A DNA stretch of 64,000 nucleotides from assembly GCA_964246745.1 (NCBI GenBank), contig CAXTRK010000005.1:62001-126000 (forward strand). Reading direction: 5' to 3'. The DNA is from Lichenicoccus sp964246745 (GTDB lineage: Bacteria > Pseudomonadota > Alphaproteobacteria > Acetobacterales > Acetobacteraceae). Shown here piece by piece: positions 7,753 to 15,822 of this stretch. The notes under the pieces are model-generated. The model did no database searches and had not been told where the DNA came from. It saw nothing but the letters and a program-made list of their open reading frames with translations. Made by a program: the position numbers and the translations under genes. How positions within the stretch are numbered: position 1 is the stretch's first letter; the number at the start of each line of letters is the position of its first letter.

Positions 7753-9124
7753 GCTCATCCTCCTTGTCGTCGGCCTGACGGAAGATCTCCTTGGCCCGGA
7801 CACACCAAATCTCTCCGCCCTCGCTGCCCGTGGCGGAACCCGGCCGCTGGAGACGATTACCCCAGCGGTGACCTGCAGTGTGCAATCGACGCTCGTCACC
7901 GGCCTCTCGCCCGCGGGACATGGCGCCGTCGCCAATGGTTGGTATTTTCGCGATCTTGCGGAAATCTGGCTTTGGCGGCAGTCCAACCGGCTGGTTGCGG
8001 GCGAGAAGCTCTGGGAGGCGGGAAAGGCGCGTGATCCCGCCTTCACCTGTGCCAAGCTGTTCTGGTGGTACAACATGTATTCCTCGGCGGATTGGAGTGT
8101 CACGCCGCGTCCGATGTATCCCGCCGACGGACGCAAGGTTCCGGATTGCTACGCGCAGCCAGAGTCGCTGCGGCATGAGCTCACATCGCGTCTTGGAAGT
8201 TTTCCGCTGTTCAAGTTCTGGGGACCGCTCGCCGATATCACCGCGAGCCGCTGGATAACGGACGCCACGAGCCATGTCATGATCACGCGCGAACCGACAT
8301 TGACTCTGACTTATCTTCCGCATCTGGACTATGATCTGCAACGGTTCGGACCGGACAGGAACCATCCTGTTGTCCGCGCCGCCTTGCGCGCGGTCGACGG
8401 CCTGGCCGGAGAATTGATCGCCTTGTCGAACAAGCGAGGCGCCCGTGTGCTCGTCGTGTCGGAGTATGGCATCACGCCGGTAACGAAGGCGGTGTTTATC
8501 AATCGCGCGCTGCGCACGGCGGCACTGCTTGCGGTGCGCGACGAGCTTGGCCGCGACGTGCTCGACCCTGGCGCCAGTGCCGCTTTCGCGCTGGCCGATC
8601 ATCAGGTGGCGCATGTCTATGTGCGAGATCCGGACGACATCACTCGCGTCCGTGAACTGATCGAACGTCTCGACGGCGTTGAGGCAGTGTGGGGAAAGTC
8701 GGAGAAACATGAGCACGGGCTTGATCACCCGCGCAGCGGCGAACTGGTCGCGGTCAGCCGAGTTGACCGCTGGTTCGGATATCACTACTGGCTGGATGAC
8801 AAGCGCGCGCCGGATTTTGCCCGGACCGTCGATATCCATCGCAAGCCTGGATATGATCCGGTCGAGTTGTTTTTCAATCCCGCCTTGCGTCGCCCCAAAC
8901 TTTCCGCGGGATGGCGGGTCGGTTTGCGCAAACTCGGCCAACGCCGTCTGCTGGACGTGATCTCGGCGGCAGACACGCATCTGGTGCGCGGCTCGCATGG
9001 CAGGATCACCGATGACCCACGAATGGGTCCCCTGGTCATCTCGTCGGCGCCGGACCTGCTGCCGCAGGGGCCGGTCGCGGCCACTGCGTTCAAGGCGTTG
9101 GCGCTCGCGCATGTCTTCGACTGA
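7742..9124 (+). CDS. eboF: Alkaline-phosphatase-superfamily phosphodiesterase EboF
   Basis: 460 residues from ATG 7742. The N-terminus (HSTLILLVVGLTEDLLG) matches where EboF and nucleotide pyrophosphatase/phosphodiesterase family proteins begin, so the longer open frame from 7514 is not used. The probable nucleophile Thr is in PAVTCSVQSTLVTG, followed by GHGAVANGWY. LPHLDYDLQRFGPD and the C-terminal DIHRKPGYDPVELFFNP and VRGSHGR carry the metal-site-type His/Asp residues. Family knowledge: hydrolysis of phosphodiester or pyrophosphate bonds; the true ebo substrate is unknown. It is the only plus-strand ebo gene, sharing overlapping starts with eboA and converging on eboC with a 5-bp gap. No clear ribosome site is seen. 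Confidence 0.88.
   Translation: MHSTLILLVVGLTEDLLGPDTPNLSALAARGGTRPLETITPAVTCSVQSTLVTGLSPAGHGAVANGWYFRDLAEIWLWRQSNRLVAGEKLWEAGKARDPAFTCAKLFWWYNMYSSADWSVTPRPMYPADGRKVPDCYAQPESLRHELTSRLGSFPLFKFWGPLADITASRWITDATSHVMITREPTLTLTYLPHLDYDLQRFGPDRNHPVVRAALRAVDGLAGELIALSNKRGARVLVVSEYGITPVTKAVFINRALRTAALLAVRDELGRDVLDPGASAAFALADHQVAHVYVRDPDDITRVRELIERLDGVEAVWGKSEKHEHGLDHPRSGELVAVSRVDRWFGYHYWLDDKRAPDFARTVDIHRKPGYDPVELFFNPALRRPKLSAGWRVGLRKLGQRRLLDVISAADTHLVRGSHGRITDDPRMGPLVISSAPDLLPQGPVAATAFKALALAHVFD
7759..7765 (-). promoter_or_regulatory. Ribosome-binding site deciding the eboA start
   Basis: On the minus strand AAGGAGG lies 6 nt upstream of GTG at 7752, the best-placed start. It directly abuts ATG at 7758, which is too close, and is 15 nt from ATG at 7743. 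The motif lies inside the beginning of eboF coding sequence. Confidence 0.55.
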
Positions 9125-9129
9125 ACACA

Positions 9130-9999
9130 TCATGTGCCGGCAACCAGCCGCTGCAGCGCCAGCGTCGCGGGAAAGCAGAGTGCGGCAACGAGAGCGGCCG
9201 CAAGCTCGCCGGTGCCCGCAATCAGCACCGAGTCGTAGAGCGAGATTGCCGCGATCAGCATGCTCACCGCGCGCGGCACGTCGCCTCTCCCCCTGCGGAA
9301 CAGCCAACGCACTCCCTGGACCGTCGCTGCCGCGAGGCCGATCCAGAGCACGAGCGCAACGCCGCCCGTGCGCGCCATCCACAGCGCCCAGGCAAGCGGA
9401 ACCGTCAGCACCGCAAGCGGCCAAGCCGCATCGAGCCGGTCATAGCTCTCCTGCCTGGCCGCGTAGGTCAGCCCGATGACATGGCAGAACAGGCCAAGGG
9501 CGCCTGGCAGCAGGAGTGGCGCGTCCAGCCGGCCGCCAGCGATCAGTGCGGCGGTGCCGTAGCACAGCAGCCGGCACAACCCCATGATCAGCGGCGCCAG
9601 GGCGGTTCGCTTGTGCACCACGTCATAGAGCACGATACAGGCGATCAGCCCCGTGCCGGCCCAGCCGGCGGCGGGCGCCGCCAGGAGAGCGATGAGCAGG
9701 CCACAAGCGAGCAACACGAAGCCAGCCGCAAACACGGTGCCGCGCGCGACTTCGCCTCGGGGGATCGGCCGCTGCGGCCGTTCGCGCGCATCGACAAGCG
9801 CGTCGCAGGCGTCGTTCAGGTACATGCCGCCGACATAGAACAGCATGAGTGCCGCGATTGCCGCTGGCAGGGCGTGCCGCGCGCCACCGCACAAGGCCGC
9901 GCCGGCAAGCGCGTTGCTGAGCAGCGTCGGCAGGTTGGAGACGCGCCCCAGCGTGAGGGCCGCGCGCGGCCTGATCAGGAAAGATGCTGCATTACCCAA
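9130..9999 (-). CDS. eboC: UbiA-like prenyltransferase-family membrane protein EboC
   Basis: 289 residues with about eight hydrophobic helices and the UbiA-type Asp motif YLNDACDALVDARERPQRPIPRG-like segment near residues 55-80, plus a second polar motif RQESYDRLDAAW near 160. UbiA enzymes move prenyl groups onto aromatic acceptors in the inner membrane; the acceptor for EboC is unknown. The open frame extends to 10212, but I place the start at TTG 9999 because AAAAGGA lies 6 nt upstream and hydrophobic family-like sequence begins just after. It overlaps the 3' end of eboE by 25 bp, indicating coupled translation. Confidence 0.87.
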   Translation of the reverse strand: MGNAASFLIRPRAALTLGRVSNLPTLLSNALAGAALCGGARHALPAAIAALMLFYVGGMYLNDACDALVDARERPQRPIPRGEVARGTVFAAGFVLLACGLLIALLAAPAAGWAGTGLIACIVLYDVVHKRTALAPLIMGLCRLLCYGTAALIAGGRLDAPLLLPGALGLFCHVIGLTYAARQESYDRLDAAWPLAVLTVPLAWALWMARTGGVALVLWIGLAAATVQGVRWLFRRGRGDVPRAVSMLIAAISLYDSVLIAGTGELAAALVAALCFPATLALQRLVAGT

Positions 10000-11162
10000 T
10001 CGAGTTCCTTTTCGATGCCATCGGTGACAGTGCGCGTGCCACAGGGTTGCGCCGCCGCCGGCAGCACATCCCAGGTGTACGTCTCGACCTCGAGATGTCG
10101 GCTGATCGGCTGATGTCGATGCAGCGCCAGGAGGCGCTCCAGCACGTCGCGCGTCGAGGCCAGCGGCGGCGCCATCTCGGCAAACACCGGCACATGGTAA
10201 TGCACGCGCCACTCCTCGTCTTCGCCCGTTGGCTCGGACAAGGCTTCGGGCAGGTCAAGCATGCGGCGGATTTGCCCGCTTTGGGTACGCACCACCACCT
10301 GATGCAGGTAGATCTCGTCCGTGAAACAGGCAGCACGTTCGCGAGCGGCTGGCGTCATCCGGCCGATGCGCAGTGCTGCGCTGAGCTGAACCTTATGGAT
10401 TGGAATGGATGCGGCTGCGAGCGCCGCCAGAGTCTGCTCCGGCGTCTCAAACGCCACCGCCATATGGCAGACATCCAGGCACACGCCCAGGTGTCTGGGA
10501 AGCGCTGCCGACGCCTGCGACGGCGTGATGTCGGCGAGACAGGCAAGACGCCGCGCGGCCGCCTCCGTGAACAGCCAGTCACAAAAGAAAGCGACGCTTT
10601 GCTCGATTGTTTCCAGCAGGCACCAGGGTTCGGGTTCAAGCGCCAATGCAACGACCCGGCCAGTACGTCGCTCGATCGCGATCAGCTCGGCGACGCTTTG
10701 CAGCAGGCCATCCGCGATTCCGGCCTCTTGCCCACGCACGCGCGCGGCAAAACCTCCAGGCACCGTGCTGATGGTTGCCGTCTCGCCCTCTGGCACCAGG
10801 GCCGCCATGATGCGGGCAAGATTGTTCGTATAGACCCGTCTCGCGGACGTGGTCCAGTCCGGCTCATAGACATTGGTTTTCACAGGAACGGCGTGGAAGC
10901 GGCCATAAGGAAAGCCGTTCATCGTGTAGGCCGCATAGCCTTCCCCGGCAAAGATCCGCGCCAGCTCCGCCGCTGCCGAAAGCGGCGCGGCCGCGGCTTC
11001 CGCGGAGAGGCGCAAGCCCACTCCAAAGGGCGCATCTGGACAGAGCCGTCGTTTGACGGCCCGTACTGGTCCCAACAGGGCGGCGCGCACCTCATCAAAG
11101 GTCTGTGTCGGATGCACGTTCAGACAGTAGCCAAGCCATTCGCCATGACGCCGCAACCGCAT
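9975..11162 (-). CDS. eboE: Metabolite traffic protein EboE (xylose isomerase-like TIM barrel)
   Basis: 395 residues. The N-terminus WLGYCLNVHPTQTFDEV is the EboE signature, followed by MNGFPYGRFHAVPVKTNVYEPDW at about residues 80-103 (described by position; key residues N, P, Y and K). LALEPEPWCLLE, LGVCLDVCHMAVAFE and IPIHKVQLSAAL carry the Glu, Asp and His residues typical of xylose-isomerase-like TIM barrels. The C-terminus has VHYHVPVF and LEVETYTWDVLP. The family is ebo-specific; its reaction is unproven. It is the first gene of eboE-eboC and lies 173 bp downstream of a Crp/Fnr regulator gene on the same strand. Confidence 0.93.
   Translation of the reverse strand: MRLRRHGEWLGYCLNVHPTQTFDEVRAALLGPVRAVKRRLCPDAPFGVGLRLSAEAAAAPLSAAAELARIFAGEGYAAYTMNGFPYGRFHAVPVKTNVYEPDWTTSARRVYTNNLARIMAALVPEGETATISTVPGGFAARVRGQEAGIADGLLQSVAELIAIERRTGRVVALALEPEPWCLLETIEQSVAFFCDWLFTEAAARRLACLADITPSQASAALPRHLGVCLDVCHMAVAFETPEQTLAALAAASIPIHKVQLSAALRIGRMTPAARERAACFTDEIYLHQVVVRTQSGQIRRMLDLPEALSEPTGEDEEWRVHYHVPVFAEMAPPLASTRDVLERLLALHRHQPISRHLEVETYTWDVLPAAAQPCGTRTVTDGIEKELDWVMQHLS
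10006..10012 (-). promoter_or_regulatory. Ribosome-binding site of eboC
   Basis: AAAAGGA on the minus strand, inside the last codons of eboE and exactly 6 nt before the TTG at 9999. It supports a short EboC rather than the extended open frame. Confidence 0.5.
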
Positions 11163-11335
11163 CAGGCAGTCTCGTGCCGTGAATAGACAAACGATGCTGA
11201 TTCGAGAAGTTCGTGCACTCTCTAAGGCTCCCAGAGAAATGCGACGCTACAATGGATCAGCCGGCTGAAGACGAAACAAAAGTTAAACCTGCGGGATTTT
11301 TCGCGCGTTTGGATCAAGAACCGGCGACCGAGCGC

Positions 11336-12223
11336 CTAGTCGGGCCGTCGCGCGGGCAGTTCCGGAAGGCTGACCCAGTCCGCCAACTGCCGCAGCTTAT
11401 CCGGCTTCAGCAGGATGACCGTGCCGCCTCTGAGCTCCAACAGGTCTTCCCGCCGCATCTGCTGCACGGTGCGATTGACATGAACGGCACTTAAACCCAG
11501 CACGTCGGCGAGCACATCCTGCGTCAGCGGCATGGCGAAGCGGTCAGGCTCGGCAAGCCCGACGCGGTCAAGCCGCTCATGCAGTCGGAGCATCAAATGG
11601 GCGAACCGCTCGAACGCGCTCTGCCGTCCGACGCGAACGATCTGTTCGCACAGCAGCAGATCGTCAAGGCAATGGATCAGCGTCATGGCATGCGCCAAGC
11701 CGGGATAGATCGGTTCCGCGGCGTGGGCGTTCGCGACGAGCGCCTGGCCATTGACAGTTTCCAACTCAGTCAGGGCAGCTATCGCAAAAGGCGAAGGCAA
11801 CGAAGCTCCGGGCAGGGATTCGAGGAAGTCTCCCGGGAGCCGCAAGCTGATGATTTGCCGACGCCCGTCGGAGAGTTGCCGGTAGCGGCAGCCCCAGCCT
11901 GAGACAATCAGGTTCGACGCCAGCCTGCTTGCTCCGGCAGCGCGCAGGTCGCGCATTGGAGGATGATATCGTATGGTCTCGCCAAGATCATCCAGCAGGT
12001 TCGTCTCCGCCTCCGACAAGGACGCGAAACCACGAAACCTTTTAATCAGCAGACTTGATGGCGCTGGTATCGTGTCACCGCTTCCAGTTGCCCCGTCTTC
12101 TTCGCTGTCGGAGGCACACTGCGCGTCCATGAAAGAGTTGGAGAATCGTTGCCGCATCCTGGGCAACAATCCGTCGCGCCTTCCTGGAAGCCAATCACCG
12201 CATTTCAAACTGTTGTCTGACAT
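11336..12223 (-). CDS. Crp/Fnr-family transcriptional regulator
   Basis: 295 residues. An unusual ~55-residue N-terminal extension precedes a cyclic-nucleotide-binding-like beta-roll (about residues 60-180), a dimerisation helix, and a C-terminal winged helix with LTQDVLADVLGLSAVHVNRT as helix-turn-helix. The four-Cys pattern of oxygen-sensing FNR is not seen, so the ligand is open. The ATG at 12223 follows a GGGAG ribosome site. It is the gene immediately upstream of eboE on the same strand (173-bp gap) and is the natural candidate to control the ebo, trp or SEL1 genes around it; no binding site could be assigned with confidence. Confidence 0.88.
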   Translation of the reverse strand: MSDNSLKCGDWLPGRRDGLLPRMRQRFSNSFMDAQCASDSEEDGATGSGDTIPAPSSLLIKRFRGFASLSEAETNLLDDLGETIRYHPPMRDLRAAGASRLASNLIVSGWGCRYRQLSDGRRQIISLRLPGDFLESLPGASLPSPFAIAALTELETVNGQALVANAHAAEPIYPGLAHAMTLIHCLDDLLLCEQIVRVGRQSAFERFAHLMLRLHERLDRVGLAEPDRFAMPLTQDVLADVLGLSAVHVNRTVQQMRREDLLELRGGTVILLKPDKLRQLADWVSLPELPARRPD

Positions 12224-12517
12224 AGAACGCTCCCGAGACAGCTCTGCCTTGTTCCAAAGCCTCTCATGCAGGACCTTCTGAGTATGATGTGCAATGCGGG
12301 CGCAAAGAAGGAAAGCCTGTTAACCACTCATCGGGCAAGGCGCCGCCCAAGAGCCAAGCCTTACCCTCGTTTTGATAAGGCGGAGCTCTGACTTCAATCT
12401 GGCACTGGAACCAGAGATACACGATGTTCCGTGAAAGCGCCAGCAACAAGCCAAATCATCATAAAAGGATCCGAACAGCGCTCGTCCATTCCGCCGGCTT
12501 GGCTGTCCTGCCTCCCA
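12224..12517. other. Intergenic region between SEL1-repeat and Crp/Fnr genes
   Basis: 294 bp without a supported gene. A 61-codon minus-strand frame (12264-12449) has no recognisable family. The section is AT-richer than the flanking genes and probably holds the Crp/Fnr promoter. No terminator, tRNA or insertion-sequence end was recognised. Confidence 0.35.
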
Positions 12518-14293
12518 TCAGTTCAACAGAGGCATCATCGCCAGGTCGGTCTCCGCCTCTGCTATGCCCCGCTCGCGGGCAGTCTCAAGCCAATGCCGGG
12601 CCTGCGCAGGGTTCTGCTCTCCGGCGAGCGCGTGCGCCAGATAGCGACCGAGCATCAGTTGCGCATAGGGATGGCCACGCTCTGCCGCCTGGCGGAACCA
12701 ACCCTGTGCCGCCGTTCGGTCCATTTCGACATCATGGCCTCCGCTCAGCATGACGCCCAGCGCAAAGGCCGCGCCGGCATGCCCCTCTGCCGCAGCAATG
12801 CGGAACAAAGCGAACGCCGCCGCGTGATCTCTTGGACCACCACGCCCATTCAGCAGCATTTCAGCAAGGGTCACCTTGGCGTCGGCCAGTCCGGCGTCCG
12901 CGGCGCGCTTGATCCAGGCCCGGCCAACCGCCGGATCGGCCGGAATGCCCTTGCCCTCCGACACCATCCGGCCATACCAATACTGCGCGCCGGCGATCCG
13001 CTCCGCCGCGCGTCGAAACCAGAATACCGCTTGTTCCTGGTCGCGCACGATGCCGATGCCGTCCGCGAGACAAATGGCGAAATTGAAGGCGGCGACGAGA
13101 TCACCGGAGTTGGCGGCGCTTCTGAACCATTCGCAGACACGCGCCTTGTCCTCCGGCTCGCCGGCTCCCGCCATGACGAGGTTGGCCAGATCGCCATAGG
13201 CCGACTCGTCTCCGAACGTGGCGGCAAGACGCAGCCAACGCGCCGCCTCGGCGGGATTGCGTGCCGCTCCCGCGCCGCCGAACATGTGAAGAGACGCGAG
13301 TTTCCGGCACGACGCCACGTGTCCGGCGGTCGCGGCGCGAGAGAACCAGAGGATTGCTTCCGCATGGTTGGGCGGCAGTTCGTCACCCCTTGCATAAAGC
13401 TCGCCAACCGCGGCGGCGGCATCCGCGTCTCCGGCCAGAGCAGCACGGCGCAGCCAGGACTCGCCGCGAACCATGTCGCGTTCGACACCCCAGCCACCAA
13501 GCAGCGCCATGCCCCAGCGGAATTGACCGATACGGACGCCGCCCTCGGCGCAGCGTCGATAACATTGCGCTGCCGCCGATATGTCGAGTGCGACACCGAC
13601 GCCATGTTCAAGCATGACGCCAAGGAAGTAGGTCGCCATTACATGCTTGGCGTCCGCTGCCTTCCTGATCCAACCCGCGGCGGCAATTCGGTCGGCGTCG
13701 TCGCGCGGCTCTCGCAACAGGGCAAGCCCGTAGCCAAGCGCTCCCTGCGCCGAACCAGCCTCCGCGCTTCTCCGATACAGCCGGTCGGACAGAGCGTGAT
13801 CACGCATCGCGGCCGGTCCGTTGGCGAGAAGATAGCCGAGGATTGCCGCGGCCTCCTGGCATCCCGACTCCGCCGCGCGTGTCGCCCAGCGCGCCGCCTC
13901 ATCATAATTCACGTCAAGCGACGAATTTGCCCCAGACGTGAACAAAGCGGACGGCGACGGGTCTGCACCGATGCCGTCCAGATGCAGTGACGCGAGATGC
14001 GACTGGGCTGCGACCAGGCCGCCATTGGCGGCGCACGCGCACCATCTGAGCGCTTCGGAACGACTGGACGGGACGCCCTGGCCAGTCAGATAGGCGCGCG
14101 CGATCCAGAACTGGGCCTCCAGCATCCCACGGCGCGCGAGCGGCGCCGCGAGGCGGAAGGCGCCGGTCGTCTGGCCACGCGCCGCCAGATGTTCCGCAAG
14201 TCGCAATTTTGCACGGCTCGTGAATGCCGCTCTGATCCGAAGAACTACTAGACTACGCCCACGCACACGGGAGTTCTGGCGCAAATCGCTCAA
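12518..14293 (-). CDS. SEL1-like repeat protein
   Basis: About 591 residues composed almost entirely of some 13 SEL1-type repeats of about 36 residues, with the recurring pattern A-x-x-W-(F/I)-R-x-A-A-x-x-G and G-x-x-L-x-x-G-x-G. Such proteins are alpha-solenoid scaffolds for protein contacts; no enzymatic domain, signal peptide or membrane helix is visible. The start is uncertain: TTG 14293 opens the frame but lacks a good ribosome site, and GTG 14266 is an alternative. It is divergent from trpB and upstream of the Crp/Fnr gene on the same strand, with about 294 bp between them. Role unknown. Confidence 0.85.
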   Translation of the reverse strand: MSDLRQNSRVRGRSLVVLRIRAAFTSRAKLRLAEHLAARGQTTGAFRLAAPLARRGMLEAQFWIARAYLTGQGVPSSRSEALRWCACAANGGLVAAQSHLASLHLDGIGADPSPSALFTSGANSSLDVNYDEAARWATRAAESGCQEAAAILGYLLANGPAAMRDHALSDRLYRRSAEAGSAQGALGYGLALLREPRDDADRIAAAGWIRKAADAKHVMATYFLGVMLEHGVGVALDISAAAQCYRRCAEGGVRIGQFRWGMALLGGWGVERDMVRGESWLRRAALAGDADAAAAVGELYARGDELPPNHAEAILWFSRAATAGHVASCRKLASLHMFGGAGAARNPAEAARWLRLAATFGDESAYGDLANLVMAGAGEPEDKARVCEWFRSAANSGDLVAAFNFAICLADGIGIVRDQEQAVFWFRRAAERIAGAQYWYGRMVSEGKGIPADPAVGRAWIKRAADAGLADAKVTLAEMLLNGRGGPRDHAAAFALFRIAAAEGHAGAAFALGVMLSGGHDVEMDRTAAQGWFRQAAERGHPYAQLMLGRYLAHALAGEQNPAQARHWLETARERGIAEAETDLAMMPLLN

Positions 14294-14604
14294 GGAGGAC
14301 CCACATGTAACAAAGTTGACACGAAACCGAAAGACGACGCGTGGGGCTGGCCACTTACACTTCGAAACCTGCTGAAACAGACGCTAGACCATCTCAGGAT
14401 GGAGTCTAGTTCCAGAACAATAGCCGGCGTTCACAAGCCACGGAGCCGAGACCATCTTTCGACGTGTTGGTTCTCAGGTTTTGCTATTTGCGCTCATGCC
14501 GTTGAGCGTCGAAAGAGTTGTTTCCGGGGAAGCTGATCCGGCACAGGCTTGTGGCCTATCTAGAGGCAGTCCGCTATATGACACCATTCATCAAAGGTTT
14601 GCAT
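14294..14604. promoter_or_regulatory. Divergent regulatory region SEL1-repeat / trpB, with a dyad
   Basis: 311 bp between divergent genes, AT-richer than the flanks. It contains an inverted repeat CTAGAC (14384-14389) / GTCTAG (14404-14409) with partial inner pairing, which could be an operator or hairpin. A leader peptide rich in Trp codons, as used in trp attenuation, was looked for and not found. A TTGACA-like box lies near 14312, but no good -10 follows. Confidence 0.35.
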
Positions 14605-15822
14605 ATGAACGAAGTTCTGCCAAATAGCCTTCGCAACGGACCTGACGGCCGCGGCCGGTTTGGCGGCTTCGGCGGCCGCTTCGTGGCCGAGACCTTGATG
14701 CCGAATGTGTTGGAGGTCGAGCAGGCCTATGAGAGCGCACGCCACGATCCCGCGTTCAACGCTGAATGGCGCAGATTGCTGGCGGATTATGTGGGGCGTC
14801 CGAGCCCGCTCTGGTTTGCCGAACGCCTGAGTGCGCATTTCGGCGGCGCGCGCATCTACTTCAAACGCGAAGAGCTGAACCACACCGGCGCGCATAAGAT
14901 CAACGCGGTGCTTGGTCAGATCCTGCTGGCGCGACGCATGGGCAAGACGCGCATCATCGCCGAGACCGGCGCCGGCCAACACGGAGTCGCCACCGCCACT
15001 ACCTGCGCGCTGTTCAATCTTCCCTGCACCGTTTTCATGGGTGCCACCGACGTGCAACGTCAGCAGCCGAACGTGTTCCGCATGAAGCTGCTCGGAGCGG
15101 AGATAGAAGCTGTCACCTCAGGGGCCGCGACCCTGAAGGACGCCATGAACGAGGCGCTGCGCTACTGGGTCGCCAATGTCGACGACACCTATTACTGCAT
15201 TGGCACGGTCGCGGGACCACACCCGTATCCGGAAATGGTGCGCGACTTTCAGTCGGTCATTGGCGATGAGACACGCGAGCAGATGCTGGCAGCCGAAGGA
15301 CGCTTGCCGGATGCGGTGGTCTGCGCCGTCGGCGGCGGCTCATCGGCGATGGGCATCTTCCATCCGTTCCTTGATGATGCCGATGTGCAGCTCTACGGCG
15401 TTGAGGCAGCCGGCCGTGGCATGCAAAGCGGTGCGCACGCGGCAGCGATCAACGGCGGCAGCCCCGGAGTGCTGCACGGAAACAAGACCTACCTTTTGCA
15501 GGATCGCGACGGTCAGATCATCGAGGCGCATTCCATCTCCGCGGGCCTCGACTATCCTGGCATCGGCCCGGAACATGCCTGGCTGCACGAGATCGGCCGA
15601 GTGCAGTATGTGACCGCGACAGACGACGAGGCGCTTGAGGCATTCCAGCTCTGCTCAAAACTGGAGGGCATCATCCCGGCATTGGAGACCGCGCACGGCC
15701 TCGCCTATATTGCAAAGCTGGCGCCGACGATGGCCGGCGACAAGACAATCGTTCTCAATCTTTCAGGCCGTGGCGACAAGGATATCTACACCGTGGCGCA
15801 TCATCTCGGATACGGCTTGTGA
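14605..15822 (+). CDS. trpB: Tryptophan synthase beta subunit
   Basis: 405 residues from ATG 14605, which has AAAGG 7 nt upstream; the longer frame from TTG 14518 adds residues with no family character. It joins indole with L-serine to give L-tryptophan using pyridoxal phosphate and works in an alpha2-beta2 complex with TrpA. The PLP lysine is K98 in NHTGAHKINAV; GAGQHGVATAT, the substrate Glu region and the glycine-rich phosphate loop CAVGGGSSAMG are intact. It overlaps trpA by 4 bp. Unlike the common alphaproteobacterial order, no trpF precedes it. It lies about 3.4 kb from the ebo genes. Confidence 0.96.
   Translation: MNEVLPNSLRNGPDGRGRFGGFGGRFVAETLMPNVLEVEQAYESARHDPAFNAEWRRLLADYVGRPSPLWFAERLSAHFGGARIYFKREELNHTGAHKINAVLGQILLARRMGKTRIIAETGAGQHGVATATTCALFNLPCTVFMGATDVQRQQPNVFRMKLLGAEIEAVTSGAATLKDAMNEALRYWVANVDDTYYCIGTVAGPHPYPEMVRDFQSVIGDETREQMLAAEGRLPDAVVCAVGGGSSAMGIFHPFLDDADVQLYGVEAAGRGMQSGAHAAAINGGSPGVLHGNKTYLLQDRDGQIIEAHSISAGLDYPGIGPEHAWLHEIGRVQYVTATDDEALEAFQLCSKLEGIIPALETAHGLAYIAKLAPTMAGDKTIVLNLSGRGDKDIYTVAHHLGYGL

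Noticed and set aside
7753..8136. N-terminal extension of EboA to 8136
   Set aside because: Antisense to eboF with no EboA-like character; the ribosome site at 7759-7765 supports GTG 7752.
12431..13990. 519-codon plus-strand ORF across the SEL1-repeat gene
   Set aside because: The minus-strand frame shows regular SEL1 repeats; the plus-strand frame does not show any pattern.
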